Assembly (NCBI GenBank): GCA_902609035.1
Contig: CACLQG010000031.1
Location: forward strand, 1 to 11,614
Origin: an uncultured Bacteroidota bacterium
GTDB lineage: Bacteria; Bacteroidota; Bacteroidia; Flavobacteriales; Flavobacteriaceae
Direction: 5' to 3'
DNA: 11,614 nt
Part shown: one piece after another, positions 1 to 6,850 of the stretch
Numbering within the stretch: the stretch's first letter is position 1
Layout of the letters: each line of letters opens with the position of its first letter
Notes under the pieces: model-generated
What the model was told of the DNA's origin: nothing
Database searches by the model: none
The model's input: the letters and a program-made list of their open reading frames with translations, nothing else
Program-made: the position numbers and the translations under genes

Positions 1-452
1 TTTAATTCTTTAGGTGCAGTACGTAAAATATTATAATCAATTATGAGTGGATTTGGAGTTGCATTACCTAAATATTGAACATCATGATTATTTCTAACGC
101 CTGCAGATGGAGTAGTAAATGCGTCTACGCTTAATATTGTAGGAATAGAAACTAGCCTTTTTTTAAGTTTCCATGAAATATACTTAGCTACATCTATTGC
201 CATTCCACCACCAATCCCTACTATGGTATCAAAATCAGGTAAATCTATAATTTGCTTCTCAATCCAACTTAACTCAACACTAGTAACATTTAATACTTTT
301 TCTGGTGATTTACCTAGTTTATTTTTTATAATCTCCCATGGAATTTCCATAGTCGAAACAACAAACTTTCCAATCTCTTTTCCAACATTTTTTGAAGAAT
401 TATTGCCAATTCTGAGCTCATTTACATTTGTTGATAAACTGAAATATTGCAT
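1..452 (-). CDS. Iron-containing alcohol dehydrogenase / glycerol-1-phosphate dehydrogenase-like enzyme, N-terminal part (cut by left edge)
   Basis: The reading frame runs from an ATG at 452 leftward to base 1 without a stop, giving about 150 residues. Residues 79-83 (GIGGG), followed by D87 and K90 (DVAKY), form the NAD(P)-binding glycine-rich signature of the Fe-ADH / G1PDH (AraM, EgsA) family. Residues 102-116 (SIPT..SVDAFTTPS) match the family's conserved SxPT..S.D...SP segment. In the known family these enzymes reduce dihydroxyacetone phosphate or related ketones with NAD(P)H. The Asp/His metal ligands lie beyond the edge, so activity cannot be judged. The start is set by translational coupling: the permease upstream ends in TAATG, with its stop and this ATG sharing base 452. 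The substrate is unknown; the family is recognised with good confidence, the exact reaction is not. Confidence 0.8.
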   Translation of the reverse strand, partial: MQYFSLSTNVNELRIGNNSSKNVGKEIGKFVVSTMEIPWEIIKNKLGKSPEKVLNVTSVELSWIEKQIIDLPDFDTIVGIGGGMAIDVAKYISWKLKKRLVSIPTILSVDAFTTPSAGVRNNHDVQYLGNATPNPLIIDYNILRTAPKEL

Positions 453-1834
453 TATTTAAATTTATATAAGTATACAAAAAAGCCAATAATTAAAAATACA
501 AAAAGTGAGATTGCATGGATATACTCGAAATTAAATCCCTCGACAGCTTGACCTGGAAGTAATAAACAAAGAACAACAAATACACACCAGATTAAAGCAA
601 TTATTTTTAAAATTAGAGGAACTCTATTGACAGAGCTACTAGCTGTTAAAAAAAATGAGGAATAAATAATGCCACAATAACCGATATACCCTGAAATTGC
701 AGATACGCTTGTAATCATTTCAATTTTCTCAAAAATTACTATAAAAAAAGTTGAAATGACACCTATAAAAATTAATGAATTTGAAGGTGATTTATTGTGG
801 TCAACGAAACTTAACCATTTAGATTTTGGTAAGATTGAATCCCTTGACATAGAAAAAATTAATCTTGATGCAGTAGCCAAACAAGCAACTGCGCAAGCAA
901 AAATAGCTATGATTATAAAAACAAGAGTTAATAAATAAATGTGAATACCAAATTCAAATTGAAGCATATCAGTTAAATAATTATTATTTATTTTTTCGTA
1001 ATTATTTGTACTTAAGAATACAGTTGATAATAAAATTATTATAAGACCTAAAATACCTGAACTCAATAATGAATACTTAATTGATTTTGGTACAATATAT
1101 TTTGGGTTTTTGGTTTCCTCTGACATATCAGCAGCAGCTTCAAATCCAGTCAAACACCATGCGCCAAGTAAAATGGATAATGCAAATGATTTTAAAGTAA
1201 AATCAGAAAGGCTGAGATAATTTTGATTTGATATCAAATCAAAATCTGTTTTATTAATTAAAAAATATCCCAAAAAGAATATTAACATAAAGACACCTAT
1301 TATTTCTGTGATAACACCAATATTATTTATTTTGGATACTAAATTGATTCCCTTTAGATGAATAAATGTAACAATCCATATGATTAAAACAGAAATTAAT
1401 AAGCTACTAATGTTGATATTTAGATTTTGAAAAATTAAATCGCTTAAAACAATACTTAGTGCTTTACATATACCGGGAAAACCTGTAAGAAATTGTAATA
1501 ATAATAGCCATCCAGTTGCAAATCCTAGTTTTGGCCCTACTAATCTATAAGTCCACTGATAACCATACCCTGAAATAGGATAATTTATAGACAACTCTGC
1601 CATAATAAGCGCTACAATAAATTGTCCAATAAAGACAATTGCCCAGGAAATTGAGATAAAGTTTCCAACTTCTGAAAATCCAAAATGGAAATTTGCGAAT
1701 ATTCCCGTAAGTATGGAAATTAAGGAAAATGATACGGCAAATGAAGAGAATCTTCGCATAGACCTCTTCAGGTCCTGCTTGTATCCAAACTTAGCTAATT
1801 CTTCAGAATCATTGTCGACTCTAGACAGGGACAT
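452..1834 (-). CDS. APC-superfamily amino acid/amine permease
   Basis: This 460-residue protein is strongly hydrophobic throughout, with about 12 predicted membrane helices, and belongs in the inner membrane. The N-terminal cytoplasmic stretch (DNDSEELAKFGYKQDLKRSM, residues 7-26) and the SFSLISILTGI helix are characteristic of the amino acid/choline transporter branch of the APC superfamily (yeast BAT1, UGA4 and HNM1 relatives and bacterial homologues). The motif GFEAAADMSEETKNP in the middle is the conserved helix 6 / loop region of the same branch. The length is slightly short for the family (about 500). The substrate cannot be read from sequence; amino acids, GABA-like compounds or choline are all possible. 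The start overlaps the last 14 nt of the upstream acetyltransferase, and the stop overlaps the next gene's ATG, so all three are probably translated from one mRNA. Confidence 0.88.
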   Translation of the reverse strand: MSLSRVDNDSEELAKFGYKQDLKRSMRRFSSFAVSFSLISILTGIFANFHFGFSEVGNFISISWAIVFIGQFIVALIMAELSINYPISGYGYQWTYRLVGPKLGFATGWLLLLQFLTGFPGICKALSIVLSDLIFQNLNINISSLLISVLIIWIVTFIHLKGINLVSKINNIGVITEIIGVFMLIFFLGYFLINKTDFDLISNQNYLSLSDFTLKSFALSILLGAWCLTGFEAAADMSEETKNPKYIVPKSIKYSLLSSGILGLIIILLSTVFLSTNNYEKINNNYLTDMLQFEFGIHIYLLTLVFIIIAIFACAVACLATASRLIFSMSRDSILPKSKWLSFVDHNKSPSNSLIFIGVISTFFIVIFEKIEMITSVSAISGYIGYCGIIYSSFFLTASSSVNRVPLILKIIALIWCVFVVLCLLLPGQAVEGFNFEYIHAISLFVFLIIGFFVYLYKFK

Positions 1835-2300
1835 GACTTAAAATACCTTTATATATTCCAGGATCTGACCCCTTTATAATTTTAGCACCAAAAGTTACTT
1901 CATAAAATTTAGCTGGTCCTACTCCTCCGATTATAGCATATGCATATCCCATTTCATGCATAGATTTTAGAGATAAATAAAGAAGTACTTTACCAAGTCC
2001 CTTTTTTCTATATTCTTTAGAAACACCCATTGGCCCCAAAAAATTTAAATATGCTGCATCATAAGTAGAAAAACCAATAATTTTTCCATCTTTTATAGCT
2101 ATATAAGTTGATATTGGATTTTTTGAAAATGATACATCTACTTCACTTTTCCATCCATCTCCAAAATTTTCTTTAACCCAATTATTTACTAGATACTTTT
2201 CTGCAGCTAAAGGTCGTCTAAAATCTATTTCTTTTTTTAATTTATCATACTCTACACACTTATCAGGAAGTTCGTAAAGCTTTACTAACATATCTTTCAT
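1821..2300 (-). CDS. GNAT-family N-acetyltransferase
   Basis: This 159-residue protein has a single GNAT fold. It shows beta4 (YIAIKDGKIIGFSTYDA), acetyl-CoA-binding motif A (GVSKEYRKKGLGKVLL, with the R/Q-x-x-G-x-G/A core RKKGLG) and motif B near FYE..FGAKII. The segment EMGYAYAIIGGVGPAKFYE, ending in GSDPGIYKG, resembles an unnamed GNAT family of about 150 residues also found in Firmicutes. The acceptor is unknown; an amino sugar or the permease's substrate would fit the context but is inference. The first ATG (2300) is preferred over the one 9 nt downstream because AAAAGGAAAA lies immediately before it, a better Shine-Dalgarno than most genes here have. The gene follows the GNA1 relic by 9 nt and overlaps the permease by 14 nt. 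Confidence 0.85.
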   Translation of the reverse strand: MKDMLVKLYELPDKCVEYDKLKKEIDFRRPLAAEKYLVNNWVKENFGDGWKSEVDVSFSKNPISTYIAIKDGKIIGFSTYDAAYLNFLGPMGVSKEYRKKGLGKVLLYLSLKSMHEMGYAYAIIGGVGPAKFYEVTFGAKIIKGSDPGIYKGILSHVPV

Positions 2301-2302
2301 TT

Positions 2303-2309
2303 TTCCTTT
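2303..2309 (-). promoter_or_regulatory. Ribosome binding site of the GNAT gene
   Basis: Read on the minus strand, AAGGAAA sits 4 nt (from the GG) before the ATG at 2300 and adjoins the stop codon (2310-2312) of the upstream GNA1 relic. It supports the 2300 start and allows the acetyltransferase to be translated independently of the broken gene in front of it. Confidence 0.55.
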
Positions 2310-2740
2310 TTAAATTAATTTAACCATACTGAAACCATTTTCTCTAAAACCCAATTTTTCGTAAAAGAGAATTTTCTCTTTTTTACAATCTAATTTAATT
2401 TTACAACAATTTTCTCTATTAGCGATTTTGATTAAATAATCTACTATTAGCTTTCCTATTTTTTTATTTCTAAATGCTTTATGTACCACTATATCCTCAA
2501 TATAAGCCATCAACCCTTTCTTTAATTTCGTCTCAAAATTTAGTGACCCAAACCAATAAGTTTTTCTTATAAAAAAAAACAATATCCAAAAGCATTTTAC
2601 TGTTTTGAATACTTTATCCAAATATTTTCATGTTTTATTTTAGGTGGATTATAAACTGATATATCCTGAAGAATATCAATCACACTTGGTAGATCATTTT
2701 TACTAATTCTCCCAATCAAAATTTCATTTAAATCAATCAT
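2310..2740 (-). pseudogene. GNA1: Decayed glucosamine-6-phosphate N-acetyltransferase (GNA1-type)
   Basis: Two pieces in different frames join into one GNA1-like protein. From an ATG at 2740, 47 codons (starting MIDLNEILIGRISKNDLPSV, ending WIKYSKQ) match the N-terminal half and stop at TAA 2597-2599. The C-terminal half lies in another frame ending at 2310, with SLNFETKLKK, YIEDIVVHKAFRNKKIGKLI (acetyl-CoA motif), KIKLDC and FYEKLGF, all hallmarks of GNA1. Between them the homologous text NAFGYCFF...KLIGLG is recoverable only with corrections. These are either a second TAA (2567-2569) plus a 1-nt deletion at the CCC 2547-2549, or three homopolymer indels (9 A at 2571-2579, 5 T at 2561-2565, CCC 2547-2549). 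The intact enzyme would acetylate glucosamine-6-phosphate for amino-sugar metabolism. The 103-codon open frame 2310-2621 is the C-terminal remnant and not a separate gene. Sequencing error in homopolymers is an alternative but does not explain the TAA at 2597. Confidence 0.78.
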
Positions 2741-2943
2741 TTTATAATATTAGCTGAAAATTTAGTTTTGTTTTCATATAACAATTAAAATATTTAATAT
2801 ACTAATTGATTTAGAATAACTTAAATTATTTATTATTTCATTATGTAATTTACAGCATTGATAACAATTTGATAAAGGATTATTGTGGTTTTTGTTCGAG
2901 GTCAAACATCTGCAGTAACTAAAAAAATTATTACTTCGAGAAA

Positions 2944-3330
2944 TCATTTAAAGTCAATACAGTCCTCGCACTTTCCTTGAAGTAAAATTTGAGAGGACGA
3001 TACTTCACGATTAGGAATTTTAGGGATCTTAACCTCTAGTTTTAAACAATCAACTTTACCACAATCAACACATTCAAAATGTGGATGCATATCAGCATGT
3101 TTTAATTTTGTGCAATCTCTGCACATAGCATAACGCTTAACACCGTCTTTTCCAAAAAAAGAGTGTAGAACACCGTCATCCTGAAGGTTTTTCAAAATTC
3201 TATATACAGTGGTTTTATTTAATTTATAATTAAGTTTTTTTGTAAGTTCAATTGAAGAAATTGATGATGTTTCGTATCTAAATTCATTCAATAGTAATTC
3301 TATCGATTTGGTTTTTCTGACTATGCCCAT
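2944..3330 (-). CDS. Fur-family metalloregulator, probably Zur-like
   Basis: This 128-residue protein has a winged-helix DNA-binding domain (residues 1-65, recognition helix near NKTTVYRILKNLQDDGVL) followed by a metal-binding dimerisation domain. Metal ligands are visible: H82-P-H84, the CxxC pair C87/C90 and the second CxxC pair C121/C124, which form the structural zinc site of Fur/Zur/PerR proteins. An additional CxxC (C70/C73) precedes the histidine cluster, and C95 follows. Fur-family proteins repress target promoters when loaded with metal. A divergent MerC-domain neighbour and the cysteine-rich hinge favour zinc sensing, but iron, nickel or peroxide cannot be excluded. The length is typical, slightly short for Fur. 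An AAGGA lies only 2 nt before the ATG at 3330, a close spacing. The gene is monocistronic as far as can be seen. Confidence 0.85.
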   Translation of the reverse strand: MGIVRKTKSIELLLNEFRYETSSISSIELTKKLNYKLNKTTVYRILKNLQDDGVLHSFFGKDGVKRYAMCRDCTKLKHADMHPHFECVDCGKVDCLKLEVKIPKIPNREVSSSQILLQGKCEDCIDFK

Positions 3331-3338
3331 AATCCTTA

Positions 3339-3355
3339 TTACAACCTAGTTGCAT
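3339..3355. promoter_or_regulatory. Candidate operator between the Fur-like and MerC genes
   Basis: TTACAAC-CTA-GTTGCAT is an imperfect 7-3-7 inverted repeat (inner CAAC/GTTG exact, 5 of 7 positions matched overall). It lies 9-25 bp upstream of the regulator's ATG and in the leader of the divergent MerC gene. Fur-family repressors commonly bind such AT-rich palindromes and autoregulate, so a role as the regulator's own operator is plausible. This is inferred from position and symmetry only. Confidence 0.4.
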
Positions 3356-3384
3356 TTACAAATTTTCTTTATTAATTTTACAAT
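3355..3384 (+). promoter_or_regulatory. Possible promoter of the MerC gene
   Basis: TTTACA (3355-3360) and TACAAT (3379-3384) are separated by 18 bp and resemble sigma70-type -35/-10 boxes just before the MerC-domain gene. The region is so AT-rich that such matches arise by chance, and Bacteroidota promoters follow a different consensus. Confidence 0.2.
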
Positions 3385-3401
3385 TTTAAATTTTTAGTGT
3401 A

Positions 3402-3782
3402 TTGGAAAATATTAAATATTTTATTAAAAACTCAGATATTTTTGGTGTAATTTCATGTTTTCTTTGCTTAATCCATTGCATCTCCGCCCCATTAATTCTT
3501 ATTTCATCTTCATTTATTATCTCTGAATATTCAATATTATATTCGTGGTGGAAAAATTTAGATTATTTATTCATAACCATTTCTTTTTTTATGGTCTATT
3601 TCTCTGCACAGCTCACTAAAGTAAAAATTATGAAGTATTTATTTTGGTTTAGCTGGGTTATTCTTTTTGTATTAATAATTAATGAAAAAACCGAATCAAT
3701 TGAATTCTCAGAGTATATAACTTATTTAGCTGCTATATTACTTTCATCTTTACATTTATACAATCTAAGAGTTTATAAATGA
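3402..3782 (+). CDS. MerC-domain small membrane protein
   Basis: This protein of about 126 residues has four hydrophobic segments. Near the N-terminus C19-x-x-C22-x-x-H25-C26 within SCFLCLIHCISAPLI is the MerC signature, in which a Cys pair inside the first helix handles a soft metal ion in mercury transporters. Many MerC-domain proteins in Bacteroidota lie beside a Fur-like regulator and not in a mer operon, and no other mer gene is seen here. Transport or binding of zinc or another metal under control of the divergent Fur-like protein is therefore a better guess than mercury resistance. The assigned start is a TTG at 3402. No ATG lies in frame upstream before the stop at 3387-3389, and there is no clear ribosome site, so the exact start is uncertain by a few codons. 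Confidence 0.75.
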   Translation: MENIKYFIKNSDIFGVISCFLCLIHCISAPLILISSSFIISEYSILYSWWKNLDYLFITISFFMVYFSAQLTKVKIMKYLFWFSWVILFVLIINEKTESIEFSEYITYLAAILLSSLHLYNLRVYK

Positions 3783-4127
3783 TTGATAAAAAACTTCAAA
3801 ACATAGCCTTTATACTTATTTAATAAGACCAGAAAGTCATATTTAAAATACATATATCCCAAGGGAAATATCTTCCATATGCATTTTTAGCTATGTTACA
3901 CCTCTTATTTTAGTTTAAAATCCTTGGGCTACCATAATACATTGATCTTTCTTTTTAATTTTATGTGATTTTAATTTTTATTGGAGGTAATTCGGTTTAT
4001 ACAAATAATGCCTTTCATTATAAATTACTGATTTTGTGGTATTGATTTAAATTTTCTAATTCTATTAAATAAATATTTGATTTTATTTGGGCAGTAAAAT
4101 TATTTATATTTATAAAAATTAAAACTT
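3783..4127. other. 345-bp gene-free region before the anti-sigma/cyclase operon
   Basis: No convincing gene is seen on either strand. It contains a short weak hairpin (CTTAT/ATAAG, 3815-3827) without a U tract, and a 7-bp inverted repeat, CCCAAGG (3858-3864) and CCTTGGG (3922-3928), 57 bp apart. A GGAGG at 3983-3987 has no usable ORF after it. TATATTTA (4105-4112) resembles the Bacteroidota -7 box TAnnTTTG, but no TTTG sits at the right distance. The promoter of the 4128-6850 operon must lie here but cannot be placed. On the minus strand around 3840-3960 a short protein-like stretch interrupted by a stop codon is visible and could be a relic. Confidence 0.5.
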
Positions 4128-4556
4128 ATGACTAAATCTGAAACAACAGTCGAACTCAAGCTTCCCATAATAGAAAATATGGAACTTGTTGCTACTCAGA
4201 CTGCTGAGGTAGTTTCTAAACATATGAAGCTTGACAGCGACAAAACGAATGAAATATCATTGGCTTTGATTGAGGCTTGTATAAATGCTTTTGAGCATTC
4301 GGAAACAAAAAGCGAAGTATATATACACTTCATAATATCTTCGGAAAACCTAACTATTAAAGTGATTGACAAGGGAAAGGGATTTGATTCTTCAAAAATT
4401 AGCATTCCAAATATTGAAAATAAAATCGGATCAGACGAGAAGAAAAGAGGTTGGGGAATCATGTTAATTAAAGAATTAATGGATTCCGTAAACTACGAAT
4501 CGAATGAGGAGGGGACAACATTAACCATGATAAAAAATAAAGAGACAGATGAGTAA
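4128..4556 (+). CDS. RsbW/SpoIIAB-like serine kinase (anti-sigma-factor type HATPase)
   Basis: This 142-residue protein is a single GHKL ATPase domain of the HATPase_c_2 type. Visible motifs are the N box EISLALIEACINAFEHS (E49, N53, H57), the G1 box DKGKGFD (D81-D87), the G2 box KRGWGIMLIKEL (G108, G110) and the closing GTTLTM near residue 130. In the known family such proteins bind ATP, phosphorylate a STAS partner on serine, and bind either that partner or a client, classically a sigma factor. The next gene is a STAS protein whose ATG lies inside this gene's last codons (ATGAGTAA overlap of 8 nt), strongly suggesting a cognate pair. No sigma factor is encoded nearby, so the client may be the cyclase downstream or a distant sigma factor. 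No Shine-Dalgarno is seen; the leader is A/T-rich. Confidence 0.88.
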   Translation: MTKSETTVELKLPIIENMELVATQTAEVVSKHMKLDSDKTNEISLALIEACINAFEHSETKSEVYIHFIISSENLTIKVIDKGKGFDSSKISIPNIENKIGSDEKKRGWGIMLIKELMDSVNYESNEEGTTLTMIKNKETDE

Positions 4557-4890
4557 AATTATTAATATAGAGGAAAATAATTCCGTTTTAATTATTTCCA
4601 CTGAGGGGTATCTTAATAAAGATCTTGCAACAAGTATATTCGATGAATCTTCAAAATACATTGATGAAGGAACCCGCACTGTTTTAATAAACCTTTCCAA
4701 TTCAAATATTGTAAACAGCATCGGAGCATCTATAATAATTGAATTAATAGAAAAACTTCAGGAAGTAAATGGTTCATTATCCTTCTGCTCATTGCCCACC
4801 ATAATTGAGAAAACTTTTACCATTATGGGGTTAACAAAATATTGTTCCACCTACAGCAATCAAGAGGAGGCTTTAGAGGAACTGAGTTAA
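4549..4890 (+). CDS. STAS-domain anti-sigma factor antagonist (RsbV/SpoIIAA-like)
   Basis: This 113-residue protein has one STAS domain. The conserved strand-plus-loop TVLINLSNSNIVNSIGAS (residues 44-61) aligns with the phosphorylation loop of SpoIIAA/RsbV. S57 sits at the usual phosphoserine position, though the common Asp before it is N56 here and the residue after it is Ile where Ser or Thr is usual. In characterised systems the unphosphorylated STAS protein binds the kinase and releases its client; the kinase phosphorylates it and a PP2C phosphatase reverses this. The gene overlaps the kinase gene by 8 nt and ends 1 nt before the cyclase ATG, so it is co-translated with both. The SpoIIE-type phosphatase encoded convergently at 6847-10203 is the natural candidate to reactivate it. 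Confidence 0.87.
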   Translation: MSKIINIEENNSVLIISTEGYLNKDLATSIFDESSKYIDEGTRTVLINLSNSNIVNSIGASIIIELIEKLQEVNGSLSFCSLPTIIEKTFTIMGLTKYCSTYSNQEEALEELS

Positions 4891-4891
4891 A

Positions 4892-6850
4892 ATGCTAGAC
4901 TTAGCCTCTATTTATTCCAACTTAAAGAAGCAAAACAAAATTTACCAGAAAGTCGATTATCTGAGAACTATTTCAAATATCGGCTTTCTATCCGTGGTTT
5001 TTTTTGATAAAAAAACACTAGTGCGTCTTTCGGGTGGATCAGATTATATCGTTGAAAATTCCTTCCAATCAAGTTTCAACCTAGGCGACAATGAAATTAT
5101 GAGTGTATCCAAATTAAAAAAACTTAAAATTGTTAAAAAAGTTTTTTTAAGAGATTGCAAACATGTCTTGCAAAAGAATATTTTTTATAACGAGAACTGC
5201 ATTGGATATCTATTCTTTAAGATTCATCCTGAAGAAGAGGAAAAAATTGATATCGATCTAAATCAAGTTTATTTCTTGTCAGAACATTTCGAAAATTTTA
5301 TCAAATCATTTGAAACCAATTTAAAATCTAAAAACAACGAACGACTGTTGGGTAATAAAATGTTAGAAATAGAGTCTCTAATTGGATTAACAGAGATTAC
5401 TTATACAGAAAACGAAAATTTAGAGGGCTTCTTTCAAAATATTCTACTCAACTATATCTCTACCTTAAATGCATCTTGTGGATTGATATTTATTTTGAAT
5501 GAAAATTCGGGTTCTTTCAATGTCCTGGCAGAGTTAAATCTCTCTCACCTAAAAGCTACAAACAGAATAATCCGAGCCAATAAGGGAATTTTCAAAGATT
5601 TAAATGAAAAAAAACACGCTGTTTTACTCGATAAATCTGAAAAAGAAGTATTACTCAACTTCATTGAAAAGAATGGTTTGGTTGGTCCAATATTGTCCGA
5701 CAATAATTTAAAAGGAGTAATTGTCATTGCAAATAAAGAGAGTATGGCAGGTTATATAAGGTTCAACAAAGAAGATTTGAGATTATTCGAGAGTTTAACA
5801 AAGAAAGTTAGCCTTGCCTTTGAGAATATCAAACTGGTAGACTCCCTACAAAAATCAACAGACTTGGTAGATAATATCATGTCATCTATTACAACAGGAA
5901 TTATTAAAATTGATTTACTTGGAGAAATAGAATATTTTAACAATTCCGCTCAGAAGGTTTTTAAATTTGATAAGGACAGTATTCTTAAAAATCATTATTT
6001 GATGGTCTTTATTGAAAACCATAAACTTCTTTCATTAATCGAAAAGATTGAGCAACAAGAAGAAGTTATTTATGAAAGTAATCTTAAAATAGTTGACAAT
6101 GAACTAAATCAGCATGAGATCAACCTTACCATTTCCCCAGTTTTTGATAATGGTAATGAATACTCTGGGGCAGTTCTTGCATTTGAGGATCTTTCGGACA
6201 TCAATATGATAAAATCCACTTTTAAAAAATATGTTTCAGAAAATATTGTGGATGAACTACTTGACTCTGGAAATGAAATCTCATTAGGCGGATCCAAAAA
6301 CGATGTGTGTATAATGTTTTGTGATATAAGAGGCTTTACTTCAATGTCAGAAAAAATGGAACCTGAGGATGTTGTTTTTCTTTTAAATAATTATTTCCAA
6401 GAAATGATAGATATTGTATTTAAAAACAACGGAACACTTGACAAAATAATTGGAGATGAATTAATGGTATTATATGGAGTTCCTATCAAATCAGATAATG
6501 ATTGTCAAAAAGCTGTTAATACAGCAATTGAAATGTTTACTCAATTAGAAGAATTTAATTCTAAGAATGTAAAGAATAATCTACCCAAATTAGACATTGG
6601 AGTGGGGATTAATTACGGAGAAGTTGTTTCTGGAAACATTGGTTCAACAAGGCAAATGAACTACACAGTAATTGGAGATAGTGTAAATTTGGCTGCTAGG
6701 CTTTGTTCACATGCTGGAAAAAAGCAAATTGTAATCTCAGATTCTACATATCAATTACTCTCACAAAAAGGGGGATTTATTCGAAAGAATCCAATAAACG
6801 TTAAAGGGAAAAAAAACAAGATAGAAAATTGGGTTTTAGATATTAACTAG
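4892..6850 (+). CDS. GAF-PAS class III adenylate cyclase
   Basis: This 652-residue protein appears soluble, with no clear membrane helix. Residues 1-145 are an unassigned sensor-like region, possibly a degenerate GAF; about 165-315 is a GAF domain; about 322-440 a PAS domain (NIMSSITTGIIKIDLLGEIE...); 465-650 the class III nucleotide cyclase domain. Catalytic residues are all present: metal ligands D478 (FCDIRGFT) and D522 (IGDELM), purine-selecting K518 and T592 (NYTVIGD), transition-state N599 and R603 (VNLAARL). The Lys/Thr pair is that of bacterial adenylate cyclases, as in cyanobacterial CyaC, so the product is expected to be cAMP. The ATG follows the STAS stop by 1 nt. Co-expression with a kinase/STAS pair suggests its activity is set by partner switching as well as by GAF/PAS ligands. 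The stop codon TAG shares CTAG with the convergent phosphatase gene. Confidence 0.9.
   Translation: MLDLASIYSNLKKQNKIYQKVDYLRTISNIGFLSVVFFDKKTLVRLSGGSDYIVENSFQSSFNLGDNEIMSVSKLKKLKIVKKVFLRDCKHVLQKNIFYNENCIGYLFFKIHPEEEEKIDIDLNQVYFLSEHFENFIKSFETNLKSKNNERLLGNKMLEIESLIGLTEITYTENENLEGFFQNILLNYISTLNASCGLIFILNENSGSFNVLAELNLSHLKATNRIIRANKGIFKDLNEKKHAVLLDKSEKEVLLNFIEKNGLVGPILSDNNLKGVIVIANKESMAGYIRFNKEDLRLFESLTKKVSLAFENIKLVDSLQKSTDLVDNIMSSITTGIIKIDLLGEIEYFNNSAQKVFKFDKDSILKNHYLMVFIENHKLLSLIEKIEQQEEVIYESNLKIVDNELNQHEINLTISPVFDNGNEYSGAVLAFEDLSDINMIKSTFKKYVSENIVDELLDSGNEISLGGSKNDVCIMFCDIRGFTSMSEKMEPEDVVFLLNNYFQEMIDIVFKNNGTLDKIIGDELMVLYGVPIKSDNDCQKAVNTAIEMFTQLEEFNSKNVKNNLPKLDIGVGINYGEVVSGNIGSTRQMNYTVIGDSVNLAARLCSHAGKKQIVISDSTYQLLSQKGGFIRKNPINVKGKKNKIENWVLDIN
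6847..6850. other. CTAG serving as both stop codons of convergent genes
   Basis: The cyclase ends with TAG at 6848-6850 on the plus strand and the phosphatase ends with TAG at 6849-6847 on the minus strand, so the palindrome CTAG terminates both. The genes overlap by 4 bp and there is no room for an intergenic terminator; each transcript must run into the other gene's 3' end. Confidence 0.95.

Noticed and set aside
223..459. 78-codon open frame on the plus strand
   Set aside because: It is antisense to the dehydrogenase fragment, whose glycine-rich NAD(P) signature makes the minus strand clearly the coding one.
2310..2621. A separate 103-residue GNAT protein
   Set aside because: Its first 25 or so residues are the out-of-frame reading of the preceding GNA1 segment; the real homology starts near SLNFE and continues upstream in another frame, so it is part of a pseudogene.
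2741..2943. Possible small RNA or tRNA between the GNA1 relic and the Fur-like gene (GTTCGAGGTC near 2896 resembles a T loop)
   Set aside because: No acceptor or anticodon stem can be formed around it; only short A/T-rich imperfect repeats are present.
3402..3782. Mercury-resistance operon
   Set aside because: Only the MerC-type membrane domain is present; there is no MerA, MerP, MerT or MerR, and the regulator beside it is Fur-like.
3815..3827. CTTAT-TTA-ATAAG hairpin as a terminator for the MerC gene
   Set aside because: The stem is only 5 A/T-rich pairs and is not followed by a U tract, so a chance palindrome in AT-rich DNA is as likely.
4196..4721. Minus-strand open frames opposite the kinase and STAS genes
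   Set aside because: They resemble no known protein and lie opposite genes with complete HATPase and STAS motifs, so they are shadow frames.
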